Both the position numbers and the translations under genes were made by a program. A model generated the notes under the pieces. The model was not told the origin of the DNA. It saw nothing but the letters and a program-made list of their open reading frames with translations, and made no database searches. Positions 24,201 through 34,858 of a stretch of DNA of 64,000 bases are shown here, in pieces (position 1 is the stretch's first letter; every line of letters begins with the position of its first letter). Source of the stretch: Pontederia crassipes. Its lineage: Eukaryota > Streptophyta > Magnoliopsida > Commelinales > Pontederiaceae. The DNA is taken from contig CM060183.1 in the NCBI GenBank assembly GCA_030549335.1, positions 22,146,552 to 22,210,551 on the forward strand, given 5' to 3'.

Positions 24201-25968
24201 TAAAATCGGAAGGGAGATCGAAGATCGTACATTGGATCAAGGATCATAAGATCCTACCTATTAATAAAAAAAATATTTTTTAAATTAATACATATTTTTT
24301 TGATAAATTTATCATATTTAAATATTAAATTACACCTCACTGAATCATATTTATATTGGTTCTTAAGCAAAATTACATCAAACATATTTAAAATGAAGAA
24401 GATATATTGAACTTCATCTAAATTAATTATTATTATCATAAATATATAGTTTTATTAATATTTAAATAATTATATTAATTATGTGGGATTATAAAGGATC
24501 GGTTAAGATCTTAAGATCGAGATCTTGACAACCTTGGTCCTAGTCCTAAGAACTAGTAGATGGAGTTTGATTCCTGGAATCACTAATTGCCTAATAGTTT
24601 ACCTTTTTTCACTTCCACTTGAACACCAGTGTGCACATAAGCCAGTTTACATTGTAAGAAAAAAATCTGAAAATCATTACTTTTAGTATGTCAGAAGAAT
24701 TGTTGCAGAAACATTATTACTTGCCAATTATCAAGTTGCTCAAGAAATTTGAACATATGATTATTTCTTTGTCATGAAATTTATCTTAATATGTTTTTGT
24801 CCATCTTATCATTTTTCACATACAATGATTGTTAAGTTAACTTAAAATAACTTTAGAAACATTCATACGTTACGGTATCGAAATAGAGTTTAATAAGAAG
24901 GAATGAACTTCAGCTGGCTGTCTACTTTATTTTTGTGATCTTTCTGTGTTATTTTTTTTCTCGGTAAGGATATTGTATGTTTCCTGAACTTGTATAAACA
25001 CTTGTTCTATTTCAGGGGTTCAGTTATTTAGTTATATTTCAATGCCTTCAACAAATTGGGAACTTTAGATACACAAGTAATTTGAAAATGTAATTTTGCA
25101 TTATGTGACAATATTTCTCAGAAATTCTTTAATAACTGGCTGATCCAAATTAAATGTCATGCAGGCAGCTTGTGGAGATCTAAGAAGTAGCAGACTATTC
25201 CTTAAACTTCTGGAAGCTGTTCTGAGGACTGGAAACCGGATGAATGTGGGCACCAACAGAGGTCAAGCAAAAGCCTTTAAGCTTGATACACTTTTGAAGC
25301 TTGCAGATGTAAAAGGGACAGATGGGAAAACAACACTGCTGCATTTTGTTGTTCAAGAGATTATCCGGTCAGAAGGATCTGGCAGTGAAGAACTAGTAGA
25401 AAAACCTCCTAACAACGGCAGAGAAGATCAATTTAGGAAACAAGGCTTGAAAGTATTGGCCGGATTGAGCAACGAACTTGGAAATGTTAGAAAGGCTGCT
25501 GGAATGGACTCAGATGTTCTCAGCAGTTATTTGTCCAAGCTAGAAGTTGGCCTTGAGAAGATCAGGTCGGTTTTGCAGCTTGAGAAGTCATGCACACAAG
25601 GCATGAAGTTTTTTGAAGCCATGAGGTCATTCCTCAGTGAGGCTGAAACGGAAATAGACCGTGTTAAAACCGAGGAGCAGAGGGTGCTGAACTTAGTAAA
25701 AGAGATCACTGAGTACTTCCATGGTGATGCAGCTAAGGAGGAAGCTCACCCTCTGAGGATCTTCGTGGTGGTTCGGGACTTCCTGTCTATACTAGATAAT
25801 GTCTGCAAGGAAGTTAGCAGGATTCACGAGAGGATGGTAGTGGGTTCGGCGAGATCCTTTGGTATATCTGCTAGTGCATCTTTACCGGTTCTTCAAAAGT
25901 ATGATAGACGACGTCATAATGTGCATTCTGATGATGACGACGACGATAGTTCGTCATCTTCAAAATAA
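21246..25968 (+). CDS. Class I formin-like protein (membrane-anchored FH1-FH2)
   Basis: Four exons, 21246-22672, 22768-22967, 23712-23953 and 25165-25968 (stop TAA), join in frame to 890 residues, a normal length for plant group I formins. Domain order: signal peptide (~1-27, [18 protein letters not shown]); extracellular Pro/Ser-rich part; transmembrane helix at ~104-128 ([19 protein letters not shown]) followed by basic RRLR; an FH1 polyproline region at ~337-378 that binds profilin-actin; and an FH2 domain from ~440 ([20 protein letters not shown]) to near the end ([40 protein letters not shown]). The protein should nucleate and bundle actin filaments at the plasma membrane or cell wall. 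It ends in an acidic/serine tail ([13 protein letters not shown]). Exon 1 is extremely GC-rich, the later exons are not. No damage seen. Assignment to one numbered FH gene needs a tree. Confidence 0.96.
24174..24536. mobile_element. MITE inside formin intron 3
   Basis: A 363-bp AT-rich insert has terminal inverted repeats of about 25 bases: the left end CAAGGTTGTCAAGATCGGGA is mirrored by the right end AGATCTTGACAACCTTG. There is no coding capacity. Flanks GGTTCTAAG and GGTCCTAGT agree at 6 of 9 positions, so a decayed 9-bp duplication (Mutator type) is possible but not proven. Confidence 0.75.
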
Positions 25969-27329
25969 TGCAAAGTTTTACGTTTATGTCAATCATACTA
26001 GACAGAGAGAACCATTTGGCAGAGAGAACCATCTCATTCTGTATTATATTCATCTATATGATAAAGAGACCAAGAAGGCAGGAAAGGAAGAGTAGAGCAG
26101 GTTCAATTTTGTACAGAAAAGAATAAAACAATGTCTTGGCAGAAGGCATCCTCTCCCTCTCTATCTATCCCCTTGATATTCTTTTCTTTTCTTTTTTGAG
26201 ATGATTAGTCCAAGGCGTGATATTATATCTCAGGTAGCTAGGACGGGCAAAGAAATGAAGAAATAGAAACCTGTATTTTAGAAGTAATAAAAATGTGAAT
26301 GCTATTATTTCTCAAATTTTCCTTGATTTATGAGAATGCTGAAAGTTTTTTACTTTATGTTACTGTTAATTATTATGCTACGTTGTATCTTCAATTTAGT
26401 GCGGACATTATTAGCGTATTACCATCTGGTTTAATCACGATTTTTTTTATAGGGAGGCAGCATTGCAGCACGGTTGAGCTTTGGGATACATCTTACTATC
26501 TTAGATCCAACTCAGTTACATTGAACTCGTCATTAGCTATCAATCTTGTCCTAAAAATGAGCTTGCACATGGAGCTCAATATTAATCACACCTTGACTTT
26601 TCTTTATTGATAACATTTATAAATAATTATTTCTACTTTATATTTAAAAAATGTATACATCCTATTATTAAAGTTACAAACTATTCAAAACTAATTAAGA
26701 AATTGTAGCGACCAGCTTCTAGGCCAAGTTGAACTCCCATGGTCATCTCCTAGCTATGAAGAAGTGATGAATCATGAACTAATGTCATTTTGATTTCTCC
26801 TAAAAATAGGAGTTTGAATATCAGGGATTATTTGAATGATGATATACATCTTGAAAAATGTTTTTTGTTCTATTTTCTCAAATACATGCATACATGTCAT
26901 TTTTACAATATCAAAACCTAAAGAAAAGATTAAGTGATTCATTTTGTAGTTTTTTAAATTTTTTAAGGACAATTGATGTTTATGATTGTTAAGTAACATA
27001 GAAAACTAATATCTTCATTAATTGTATTTTTGGTGTATGTAACTTTTTTTTTTATTTCAACCTGCTTATGAAGTCAAAGAAAGTCAACTTTCGTTCTCTG
27101 TTTGATGAATAATATATATTAGGGCTAAGGAGTAAGGATAAAATGTGTGTGCAGATCTGAAAAGAACGTATAGACCTATGATTAAATCAAGATTTAACAA
27201 GAGATTATGTAAGATATAAATCAACTTTACGTTTATGATGCCAAAATGACACAAAATACTTATATCAAGATCTGGGCAATGAAATGTTATGCATTTAATT
27301 ATATTTATAACTCCACAGTAAGGAAGACA
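25969..27329. other. Formin 3' UTR and AT-rich intergenic DNA
   Basis: The first few hundred bases are probably 3' UTR. No gene or clear repeat structure is seen in the rest. Confidence 0.45.
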
Positions 27330-27445
27330 AGTCAAATCAAGTCCTCGACTTGGAGCTCATCCAAAGGAAGAGTGAATTAGAAAAAATCAATTTTACAAAT
27401 AAAGTCATGGAAGATCAAAATCAATTCAAATTTACAAATTAAAAT

Positions 27446-27553
27446 GAGAAGAAGAAGAAGAAGAAGAAGAAGAAGAAGAAGAAGAAGAAGAAGAAGAAGA
27501 AGAAGAAGAAGAAGAAGAAGAAGAAGAAGAAGAAGAAGAAGAAGAAGAAGAAG
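27446..27553. repeat. GAA microsatellite (~36 copies)
   Basis: An uninterrupted AAG/GAA trinucleotide run. Its position matches the GAGA run in the LTRs of the gag-only element, so it probably grew from that purine tract. Confidence 0.95.
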
Positions 27554-28182
27554 CATTGATGATCCCGCTTTCATTTTCCGATCTTAAAATCATTGAAAAT
27601 TTCACTAACAACCATTCTTAATTTCAAATAAAGCAAGAAAATTCTTTGCACCACTTTCTCTATTTCAAGAGATAAGCAATCTTTCATCTTGCACTCTCTT
27701 TTTTGCTTAAGTGATAAAGCACAATTTCTTATAATTCAAGAGCTTAACCACTATTATAACAATACTACAACACTCCACAATCTCTTTCATAAAATCAGAA
27801 TCTCAAACAAGAAAGTACAAGATAAAGAATTGAAAAACTTATAACTTTGAGTTCAATATAATTTTTAGGATCCACATAAGTGTTGACCTCCTTGAAATGT
27901 TTTTGTAACGACCCTAATTTTTTAGAGTTAGAAAAATAATATTTTATTATTTATTTTGAGAAAAATGACCATTATTATTATTATAATAAATAATTCCGAA
28001 AATAAAGGAAAATAGGGGAGGAGTTTAATTAAGGATAAAAGTGTATTATGGGATATTTATTTAAATTCGGAATTATTTAATTATTAAAACAAATCAAAAT
28101 TGTTAAAAGGGATTAATTAAAAGATTAAATTTGATTAGGATTGTAAGTTATAGATGAATTGGAGATAAATATTTAAGAGCCC

Positions 28183-28190
28183 TATAAATA
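28183..28190 (+). promoter_or_regulatory. TATA box of Tekay-like LTR
   Basis: TATAAATA in a suitable context, repeated at 34118-34125 in the other LTR. Transcription starting ~30 bases downstream would place the hairpin array in the transcribed R-U5 part. Confidence 0.6.
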
Positions 28191-28879
28191 AATCCTTAGA
28201 GTCGATCGTCAAAAGAGTTTTCTTTTCTATGGATTCTTGGTGTTCGACGGCAGATGCATGGCAAGGCATGATTCAACGTCGAACGGCTACGAGGTACGTA
28301 GGAGGATCCATAGGTTTATTATATTGGTGAATTATTATTTCAATTGAGTGTTCCACCGCACGTTGCGCCATTATTAATTTCTCACGAGTTACGCCTTTCA
28401 TTATTATTAAGAAAAATAAAAGAGTTTACGACCGTCTACAAATAGAGAAGGAGAGGAATTAAGGAAAAGAAGAGTTTGGCGGCCACCAAGAAAATTGAGA
28501 GAGTAAAAGAATAAAGAAAGGGCGTAAGGAAAAATGAGAGGAAGGAAAACAAGAGACTCCACGGGTGCAAAACCAAGAGGGAGAAAGAGATTGAGAGAAG
28601 AGAAAGAAAAATGAAAAAAAAAATGAAATTAATATTACGGCCAAAAACTAAAGAGAGAAGATGATACGTAAGAACAAAAGTATATGAGATGGAGAGTGCC
28701 CGGAGAAAATAAATAAATAATAAATAAGTAGAATAAATTGACCTGCTGCCGAGAGAGGAATAGATAGATTGTTAAAGAATTTTTACGAGCACAAAATAGA
28801 GGGAGAAAATATCTTTTTCTATAGTTAATTGCATTTTTTTTATGAGAAATTCTTCTTGGCCAACCGAGAAAAGAGAATA

Positions 28880-28913
<34 letters not shown>

Positions 28914-29296
28914 AGGCAAATAAAGAACTCACTTATTTTAGTATGATTACCAATCATTAATTGATAATTTTATTATAATTATTATGATCTGTTGATTGTG
29001 AATTTATTATTTATCTTGATTAGATTATTATAAATTGTGCTAATCATATTGTTATCATTCCGGATTATATTATTGTCATATCTAATCATCATATCCGATC
29101 ACATTATCATCATATTTGATCATATTTTGTTATCATATCTAATCTTATCATTGATTATGATATTGATTCAATAGTCTTTCTGATTGGGTCTTGTTTCACC
29201 TAAATTAAATTATTAAAAGATAGACATCTTAGGTAAACAAGATAAAAGCCGAAAGCTATTGGGCCCATGTCTACTGATTGTCACTGGGACTGATTG

Positions 29297-29486
29297 GGCC
29301 TTCGGGCTAATATTGCACCTTCGGGTTGATAGGGCCTTCGGGCTAATATTGCACCTTCGGGTTGATAGGGCCTTCGGGCTAATATTGCACCTTCGGGTTG
29401 ATAGGGCCTTCGGGCTAATATTGCGCCTTCGGGCTGATAGGGCCTTCGGGCTAACTACGCCTTCGGGTTGATAGGGCCTTCGGGCT
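29297..29486 (+). repeat. 36-bp minisatellite of cUUCGg tetraloop hairpins (5' LTR)
   Basis: CCTTCGGG occurs 11 times. Two alternating half-units, GGGCCTTCGGGCT and CACCTTCGGGTT, make up a 36-base period. As RNA on +, the first half-unit folds to GCC-UUCG-GGC and the second to ACC-UUCG-GGU, both capped by the very stable cUUCGg tetraloop. The complementary strand would have a GAAG loop instead. The array is conserved at 35241-35431. Confidence 0.92.
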
Positions 29487-30096
29487 AACTATTTCGGTGT
29501 GATCCTTCGTCCCCCATCATACCCAAACTTATTGATTGAAGTGGCATGGTGTCCCTTAATTAACCGAGCGCTCCTCATTGAATTGGATAACTCCGAACAT
29601 TATAAATTGAATTGAATTGAAATAGAATCGAATTAAATTGAATTGTATTGAAACTAAATTGAATTGAATAGATCATGGTCATTTGGAATACCGGCGTTGA
29701 TTGGCATTGCCTCCGCCCATTAAATCGAATTGAATTGTAATTGACCAATGACCATTGATATTGAATTGAAAATTGTTAAATTGAATAGTGTCATAGTGAT
29801 CAGACATTTAATTGCTAAATCAATATTGATCGATCATCTGATCTTTTTATGATCATTCCTATTGATTTATGACTTTATTGTCCTATTGTTATATTGAATC
29901 ATCGATCCAATTGATTAGGCAATTATTAATTGCTATCTCTATTGATTGGTCTTTTGACCATAACTTGATATAGTTGCTCATGTTGATAAATCGTTATATT
30001 GTAAATTGATTATTGTATTGATTGCTCAATTGACTCACCATTGACTATATCTTATTTTCGATTGAGCATATTGATTATTTAGTAGACCCTACGTAC

Positions 30097-30114
30097 TGAG
30101 TATTTTTATACTCA
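30097..30114 (+). promoter_or_regulatory. Perfect hairpin near the LTR 3' end
   Basis: TGAGTAT-TTTT-ATACTCA is a perfect 7-bp stem with a 4-base loop, repeated unchanged near 36042-36059. It may mark an RNA-processing or dimerisation site; the function is unknown. Confidence 0.55.
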
Positions 30115-30439
30115 TGGATATTTCCCTGTACCTGGATCCGTGCAGGTGAGAGTACTTCGATAGAGGATGATCCTGCAGGTGGCTATGCTCAGTGATAGAC
30201 AGATGTTGCACATGTTCTAGATTGAGTTGTCTAGTTTTTATTATTTCCGCATTTATTAGAATTGTGAACTTATTAATATTCTAATTATTTTGAATATAAT
30301 GGATTATTAACTGTTATTATTGAAAAAGTCTTCCGCATTTATTATTTATATTCCACAAAAATGTTTTATAGAAAATTGAGTAGCGTCTTTGGGACGACTC
30401 TGAGCACGTGAAAGTCACGTGGGTCTCGGGGCGTTACAG

Positions 30440-30452
30440 AAGGTATCAGAGC
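30440..30452 (+). other. Primer binding site (tRNA-Met type, one variant base)
   Basis: AAGGTATCAGAGC follows the 5' LTR by one base. It matches the usual TGGTATCAGAGC except at the first position. Confidence 0.75.
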
Positions 30453-30855
30453 CTAAGGAGAGACACTTCTTAGCTGTCTCTAATAGATAGAATTGAGTCC
30501 ATGTGCAACTGTCACGAGTAACCACTGCAGCCATCCAGTAGGGTCAAGTAAGTTTTCATTATGATATTGATATTGAATTATTACTTATTAAATTGTATTG
30601 TATTATTTATTGTTGGGTGAGCACAGATGTCTCCCAAATTGATGACCTCTCATCAATTTTATCGTGGATCGAGAAATAGATATCGATGATCGAATCCCAA
30701 AATGCATAGGATGATGGTCAAGCGATCCAAGGCCCATGAGTAAATAATGAATGGGCCGATACACATCAGGAGGAACATATGAATCTCGTTCAACATATAG
30801 AGAATATAGCAATACTTATGGTGATGACGTTTCTCCTCACGATGATTGAAAAGAG

Positions 30856-31656
30856 ATGGTTAAAAGTTTTCTCAGATTACAGCCTCCCCAATGTGACGGG
30901 AAGGGCGACTTCGAGAAAGCCTATAGGTGGCTGAAAGAAATTGACCAAACTCTAGTGAAAATGGACTGCGGTGAGAACTGCAAGACTATATGTGCTACGA
31001 GGCATTTGACATGTGACGCTAGGCATTGGTGGAAAGCAACAAAGGCTGGCACATTCTCCGGAAAGGACCTGATTCCTTGGAGAAAGTTTAAAAAGATATT
31101 CAAGGATCGCTATTTACCTGTTTCCCAAAGAGCGAGAAAACGAAAGGAATATCAAGTTCTACAACAGGATACTATGACAGTCGAGGACTACACGATCGAA
31201 TTCTTAAAGTTGGAGAAGTATGTTACTCGACGTCAATCAGAGAGAAATCGCGTTAAGCAATGGGTGGAAGGTTTCAAGCCAAACCTCCGAGGACGGGTAA
31301 AATGTTGTAACTATCAGACCCTTCAAGTCGCGAAAGAGTTTACTACCATGCTTGAGAATGACGACATAACAAACGCAACTCAACCGAATCAAGAGGATAT
31401 AGATAATGATCAGAATCATATTTGGAGTAAACATAGAAGACATCAAAGAAGAGAGAAGCGACATCAAGAAAACTACAACCGAGGAAGGCCATATCCAACA
31501 CGGAATGATCCTCCACCACATAGAGAATCATGTAACTACTGTCACAAAATGCATCTCGGTGAATGTTATTGGGCGATGGGGGCATGCCTAAATTGTGGCA
31601 AGATGAGTCACTTCGCAAGAGATTGCGATGAATCAAAATGGGTCGAACCTCTATGA
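30856..31656 (+). CDS. Retrotransposon gag (gypsy, Tekay-like) with zinc knuckle
   Basis: An open frame of 266 codons. The first part matches the retrotransposon gag domain: LQPPQCDGKGDFEKAYRWLK, ARHWWKATKAGTFSG, PWRKFKKIFKDRYLP, LQQDTMTVEDYTIEFLKLEK and VEGFKPNLRGRVK. The C-terminal part is basic and ends in a CCHC zinc knuckle, CLNCGKMSHFARDC (~residues 243-256). It would form the capsid and bind the element RNA. The true N-terminus is uncertain: upstream sequence 30630-30855 looks like former gag but contains stops, so the ATG at 30856 may be only the first usable start of a truncated protein. It is the only long intact frame in this element. Confidence 0.82.
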   Translation: MVKSFLRLQPPQCDGKGDFEKAYRWLKEIDQTLVKMDCGENCKTICATRHLTCDARHWWKATKAGTFSGKDLIPWRKFKKIFKDRYLPVSQRARKRKEYQVLQQDTMTVEDYTIEFLKLEKYVTRRQSERNRVKQWVEGFKPNLRGRVKCCNYQTLQVAKEFTTMLENDDITNATQPNQEDIDNDQNHIWSKHRRHQRREKRHQENYNRGRPYPTRNDPPPHRESCNYCHKMHLGECYWAMGACLNCGKMSHFARDCDESKWVEPL

Positions 31657-33838
31657 CAACAATAGGCCTCCAAGAATGGTACTGAAATCACCCAAATAGA
31701 TTGATATGTTATGACATATGACTTGAAGCTTAATCAAGTCGAAATTGTAATCTCCACTCCAACTAGTCTTTAGATATTTTGCATATACAAATAGCATGTG
31801 TTATATGGAATGAATATAGTTTATAGTTTACTTTTCATTAAAAAAAAATTGACCATTGAAAAGTAGAGTGTTTAATGGAAGCACTCATATGACAATATTT
31901 CTAAGGAGGTTATCGATTAGTTGGTGCTCATAATTTACCGTAAAAAGTCGAGCACTCAAACTCAATAGAAAAAGTGATGAAGTGCACACATAATGGTATG
32001 GAAGAAGGACAACATCCAAGTATGTTGAAAAATTATAGTATAGTTATTACTACATTGGTTAACCCAAGATCGATGATATTCCAATATATTCGTCAAGCCT
32101 AGAGGAACATGTAGAACATTTGCATATTGCACTGCAAACATTAAGAGAAATGAGTATGCGCCAAATTATCGAAATACAAATTTTGGCAGAATGAGATAAT
32201 GTTCTCCAGAAATATCGCATAGATGGAATATCAAAAGATGAATGCTATAATCAAATGGATTCAACCAATGGACGTGTTAAAGAGGAAAAAAAAAACTTCC
32301 TTAGACTTGCAAGATATTTTTGAGCGGTCGCATTAGACTTGCAGAATATTAGCGGAGAGTCGCACCAGATTACTACACGATAGTATTGCCATGGACGAAC
32401 CTCACCAAGAAGGACAAAAAGATATAAAAAAATTTGAATGGCTCAGGAAAGACTAAAATAGGTTTTAGAAATTGGAGAAAATATTGGCAATGATGTCTTT
32501 TCTTAAAATACCTTCAAGACAAGAAGGTTATGTCACCACAACAATGCATACAACACCAACATAGTGTGTGTCTTAAATGCTACATAGGAAGATAGTTGCC
32601 TACACATCAAGACAATTAAAGAAACACGAGAAGAATTACCCAACAGTCGAAGTCTTCATCCCAAGAGCTGATGACACAACGTGTATGGTGAAGATCTTAA
32701 ATTCTTCACAGATCACCAAAGTTGAGGTACACTTCCGAACATTTGTCGAAAAAAAAGGGGATCAAATTATTGAAAGATTACGAGTTTGTCAAAGCAAACT
32801 CAATTGAGCATATCTTAAGCAGAAATGTCACTTGCTCATTTGGCGGTGAGCCAACAAAATATGAACATTGAGCAATTGTATCATCCAAGTCAGTCTAGTG
32901 ACCAACAGTGATGGTGCAAGGATAGCAACACATCTTACATGTAATCGAAATTACTATGGAAGGTCAGCAAATGAAAGTGAAGCATCAGAGGTCACATGGT
33001 GTACTACAAGAGCTTGAAAATCCTCAATAGCATTAAAAAAAAAAGATAACAATAGATGTTATTAGAGGGCTTGACATGGACACAATGTGATATGAGTAAT
33101 AAATGATCGATATATTAAAATAGCCAATGTCATACCATTAGAGAAAGGTTAGTCCATCGAAAGTCTCATGGTCATTTTTTTTAAGGAGGTTATCCGACTA
33201 CATGGAGTGTTGATATCCATCGCGTCGGATAAGAATCTACAATGCATAGACCAATTCTGATGGAGCATCTATAGAGCAATTGGGATGTGGTTGAACTTCT
33301 AGATCACCTTCCATTCACAGATGAATGAGTAGTCTGAATGGACAATTCAAACCTTAAAAAAAAATATGTTCTGGACTTGTATTAGACCGGAGTGATTGTT
33401 GGAACAATCAGCTCCCACAAGCGAAGTTAGTATGTGGCAACAGTCGCCACTCTGACATAAGCATGCCATTTCATAGTCATGTATGGAAGGCATTATTGCT
33501 CACCTATCAGCTGGAGCGAGGTTGATGGACAGTTCGTTGATGACAATTCTCGTCATGAGAATAACTGACGCACATTCAAAAGGATGTTGACAAAATTTGC
33601 TTCATCAAGAAATGTTGAAGGTAGTCCACATGAGACAAAAATAGTAGGCTGACGTAGTGAGATTACAAGAATTGAATCAAAATGGAGATCTAACATACGT
33701 AGGACACATCATGAAGATGAAGATGACATTTTAAAACGGAAAGTTGAAATCAGAAAAGATTTTTCAAATCCGTTAGGTAGATGATGTAGTTTCGTTTACG
33801 CAAATTCGAGGACGAATTTATTTTTAAGGAGGTTATGA
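31657..33838 (+). pseudogene. Decayed pol region of Tekay-like element
   Basis: Only echoes of gypsy pol remain. An RNase H-like piece reads RKIVAYTSRQLKKHEKNYPT at 32583-32642, and scattered integrase-like words follow at 33060-33450, all with stops and frameshifts. No reverse transcriptase YXDD motif was found. The tail before the 3' LTR is GAGGACGAATTT...AAGGAGG, serving as the polypurine region. Confidence 0.65.
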
Positions 33839-34814
33839 TGTAACGACCCTAATTTTTTAGAGTTAGAAAAATAATATTTTATTATTTATTTTGAGAAAAA
33901 TGACCATTATTATTATTATAATAAATAATTCCGAAAATAAAGGAAAATAGGGGAGGAGTTTAATTAAGGATAAAAGTGTATTATGGGATATTTATTTAAA
34001 TTCGGAATTATTTAATTATTAAAACAAATCAAAATTGTTAAAAGGGATTAATTAAAAGATTAAATTTGATTAGGATTGTAAGTTATAGATGAATTGGAGA
34101 TAAAGATTTAAGAGCCCTATAAATAAATCCTTAGAGTCGATCGTCAAAAGAGTTTTCTTTTCTATGGATTCTTGGTGTTCGACGACAGATGCATGGCAAG
34201 GCATGATTCAACGTCGAACGGCTACGAGGTACGTAGGAGGATCCATAGGTTTATTATATTGGTGAATTATTATTTCAATTGAGTGTTCCACCGCACGTTG
34301 CGCCATTATTAATTTCTCACGAGTTACGCCTTTCATTATTATTAAGAAAAATAAAAGAGTTTACGACCGTCTACAAATAGAGAAGGAGAGGAATTAAGGA
34401 AAAGAAGAGTTTGGCGGCCACCAAGAAAATTGAGAGAGTAAAAGAATAAAGAAAGGGCGTAAGGAAAAATGAGAGGAAGGAAAACAAGAGACTCCACGGG
34501 TGCAAAACCAAGAGGGAGAAAGAGATTGAGAGAAGAGAAAGAAAAATGAAAAAAAAAATGAAATTAATATTACGGCCAAAAACTAAAGAGAGAAGATGAT
34601 ACGTAAGAACAAAAGTATATGAGATGGAGAGTGCCCGGAGAAAATAAATAAATAATAAATAAGTAGAATAAATTGACCTGCTGCCGAGAGAGGAATAGAT
34701 AGATTGTTAAAGAATTTTTACGAGCACAAAATAGAGGGAGAAAATATCTTTTTCTATAGTTAATTGCATTTTTTTTATGAGAAATTCTTCTTGGCCAACC
34801 GAGAAAAGAGAATA

Positions 34815-34858
<44 letters not shown>

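Larger units (their letters stand above)
27904..30438 (+). repeat. 5' LTR of Tekay-like element
   Basis: 2535 bp. It holds a TATA box at 28183-28190, a TA microsatellite at 28882-28910, the UUCG hairpin array at 29297-29486, and a perfect hairpin at 30097-30114. Near-identical to 33839-36383. Confidence 0.95.

Noticed and set aside
27377..27574. Open frame on - coding a long polyleucine run
   Set aside because: It is only the GAA microsatellite read on the other strand.
29297..29486. CRISPR or tandem coding repeat
   Set aside because: Regular 36-base minisatellite inside an LTR, present in both LTRs; not an array of unique spacers.
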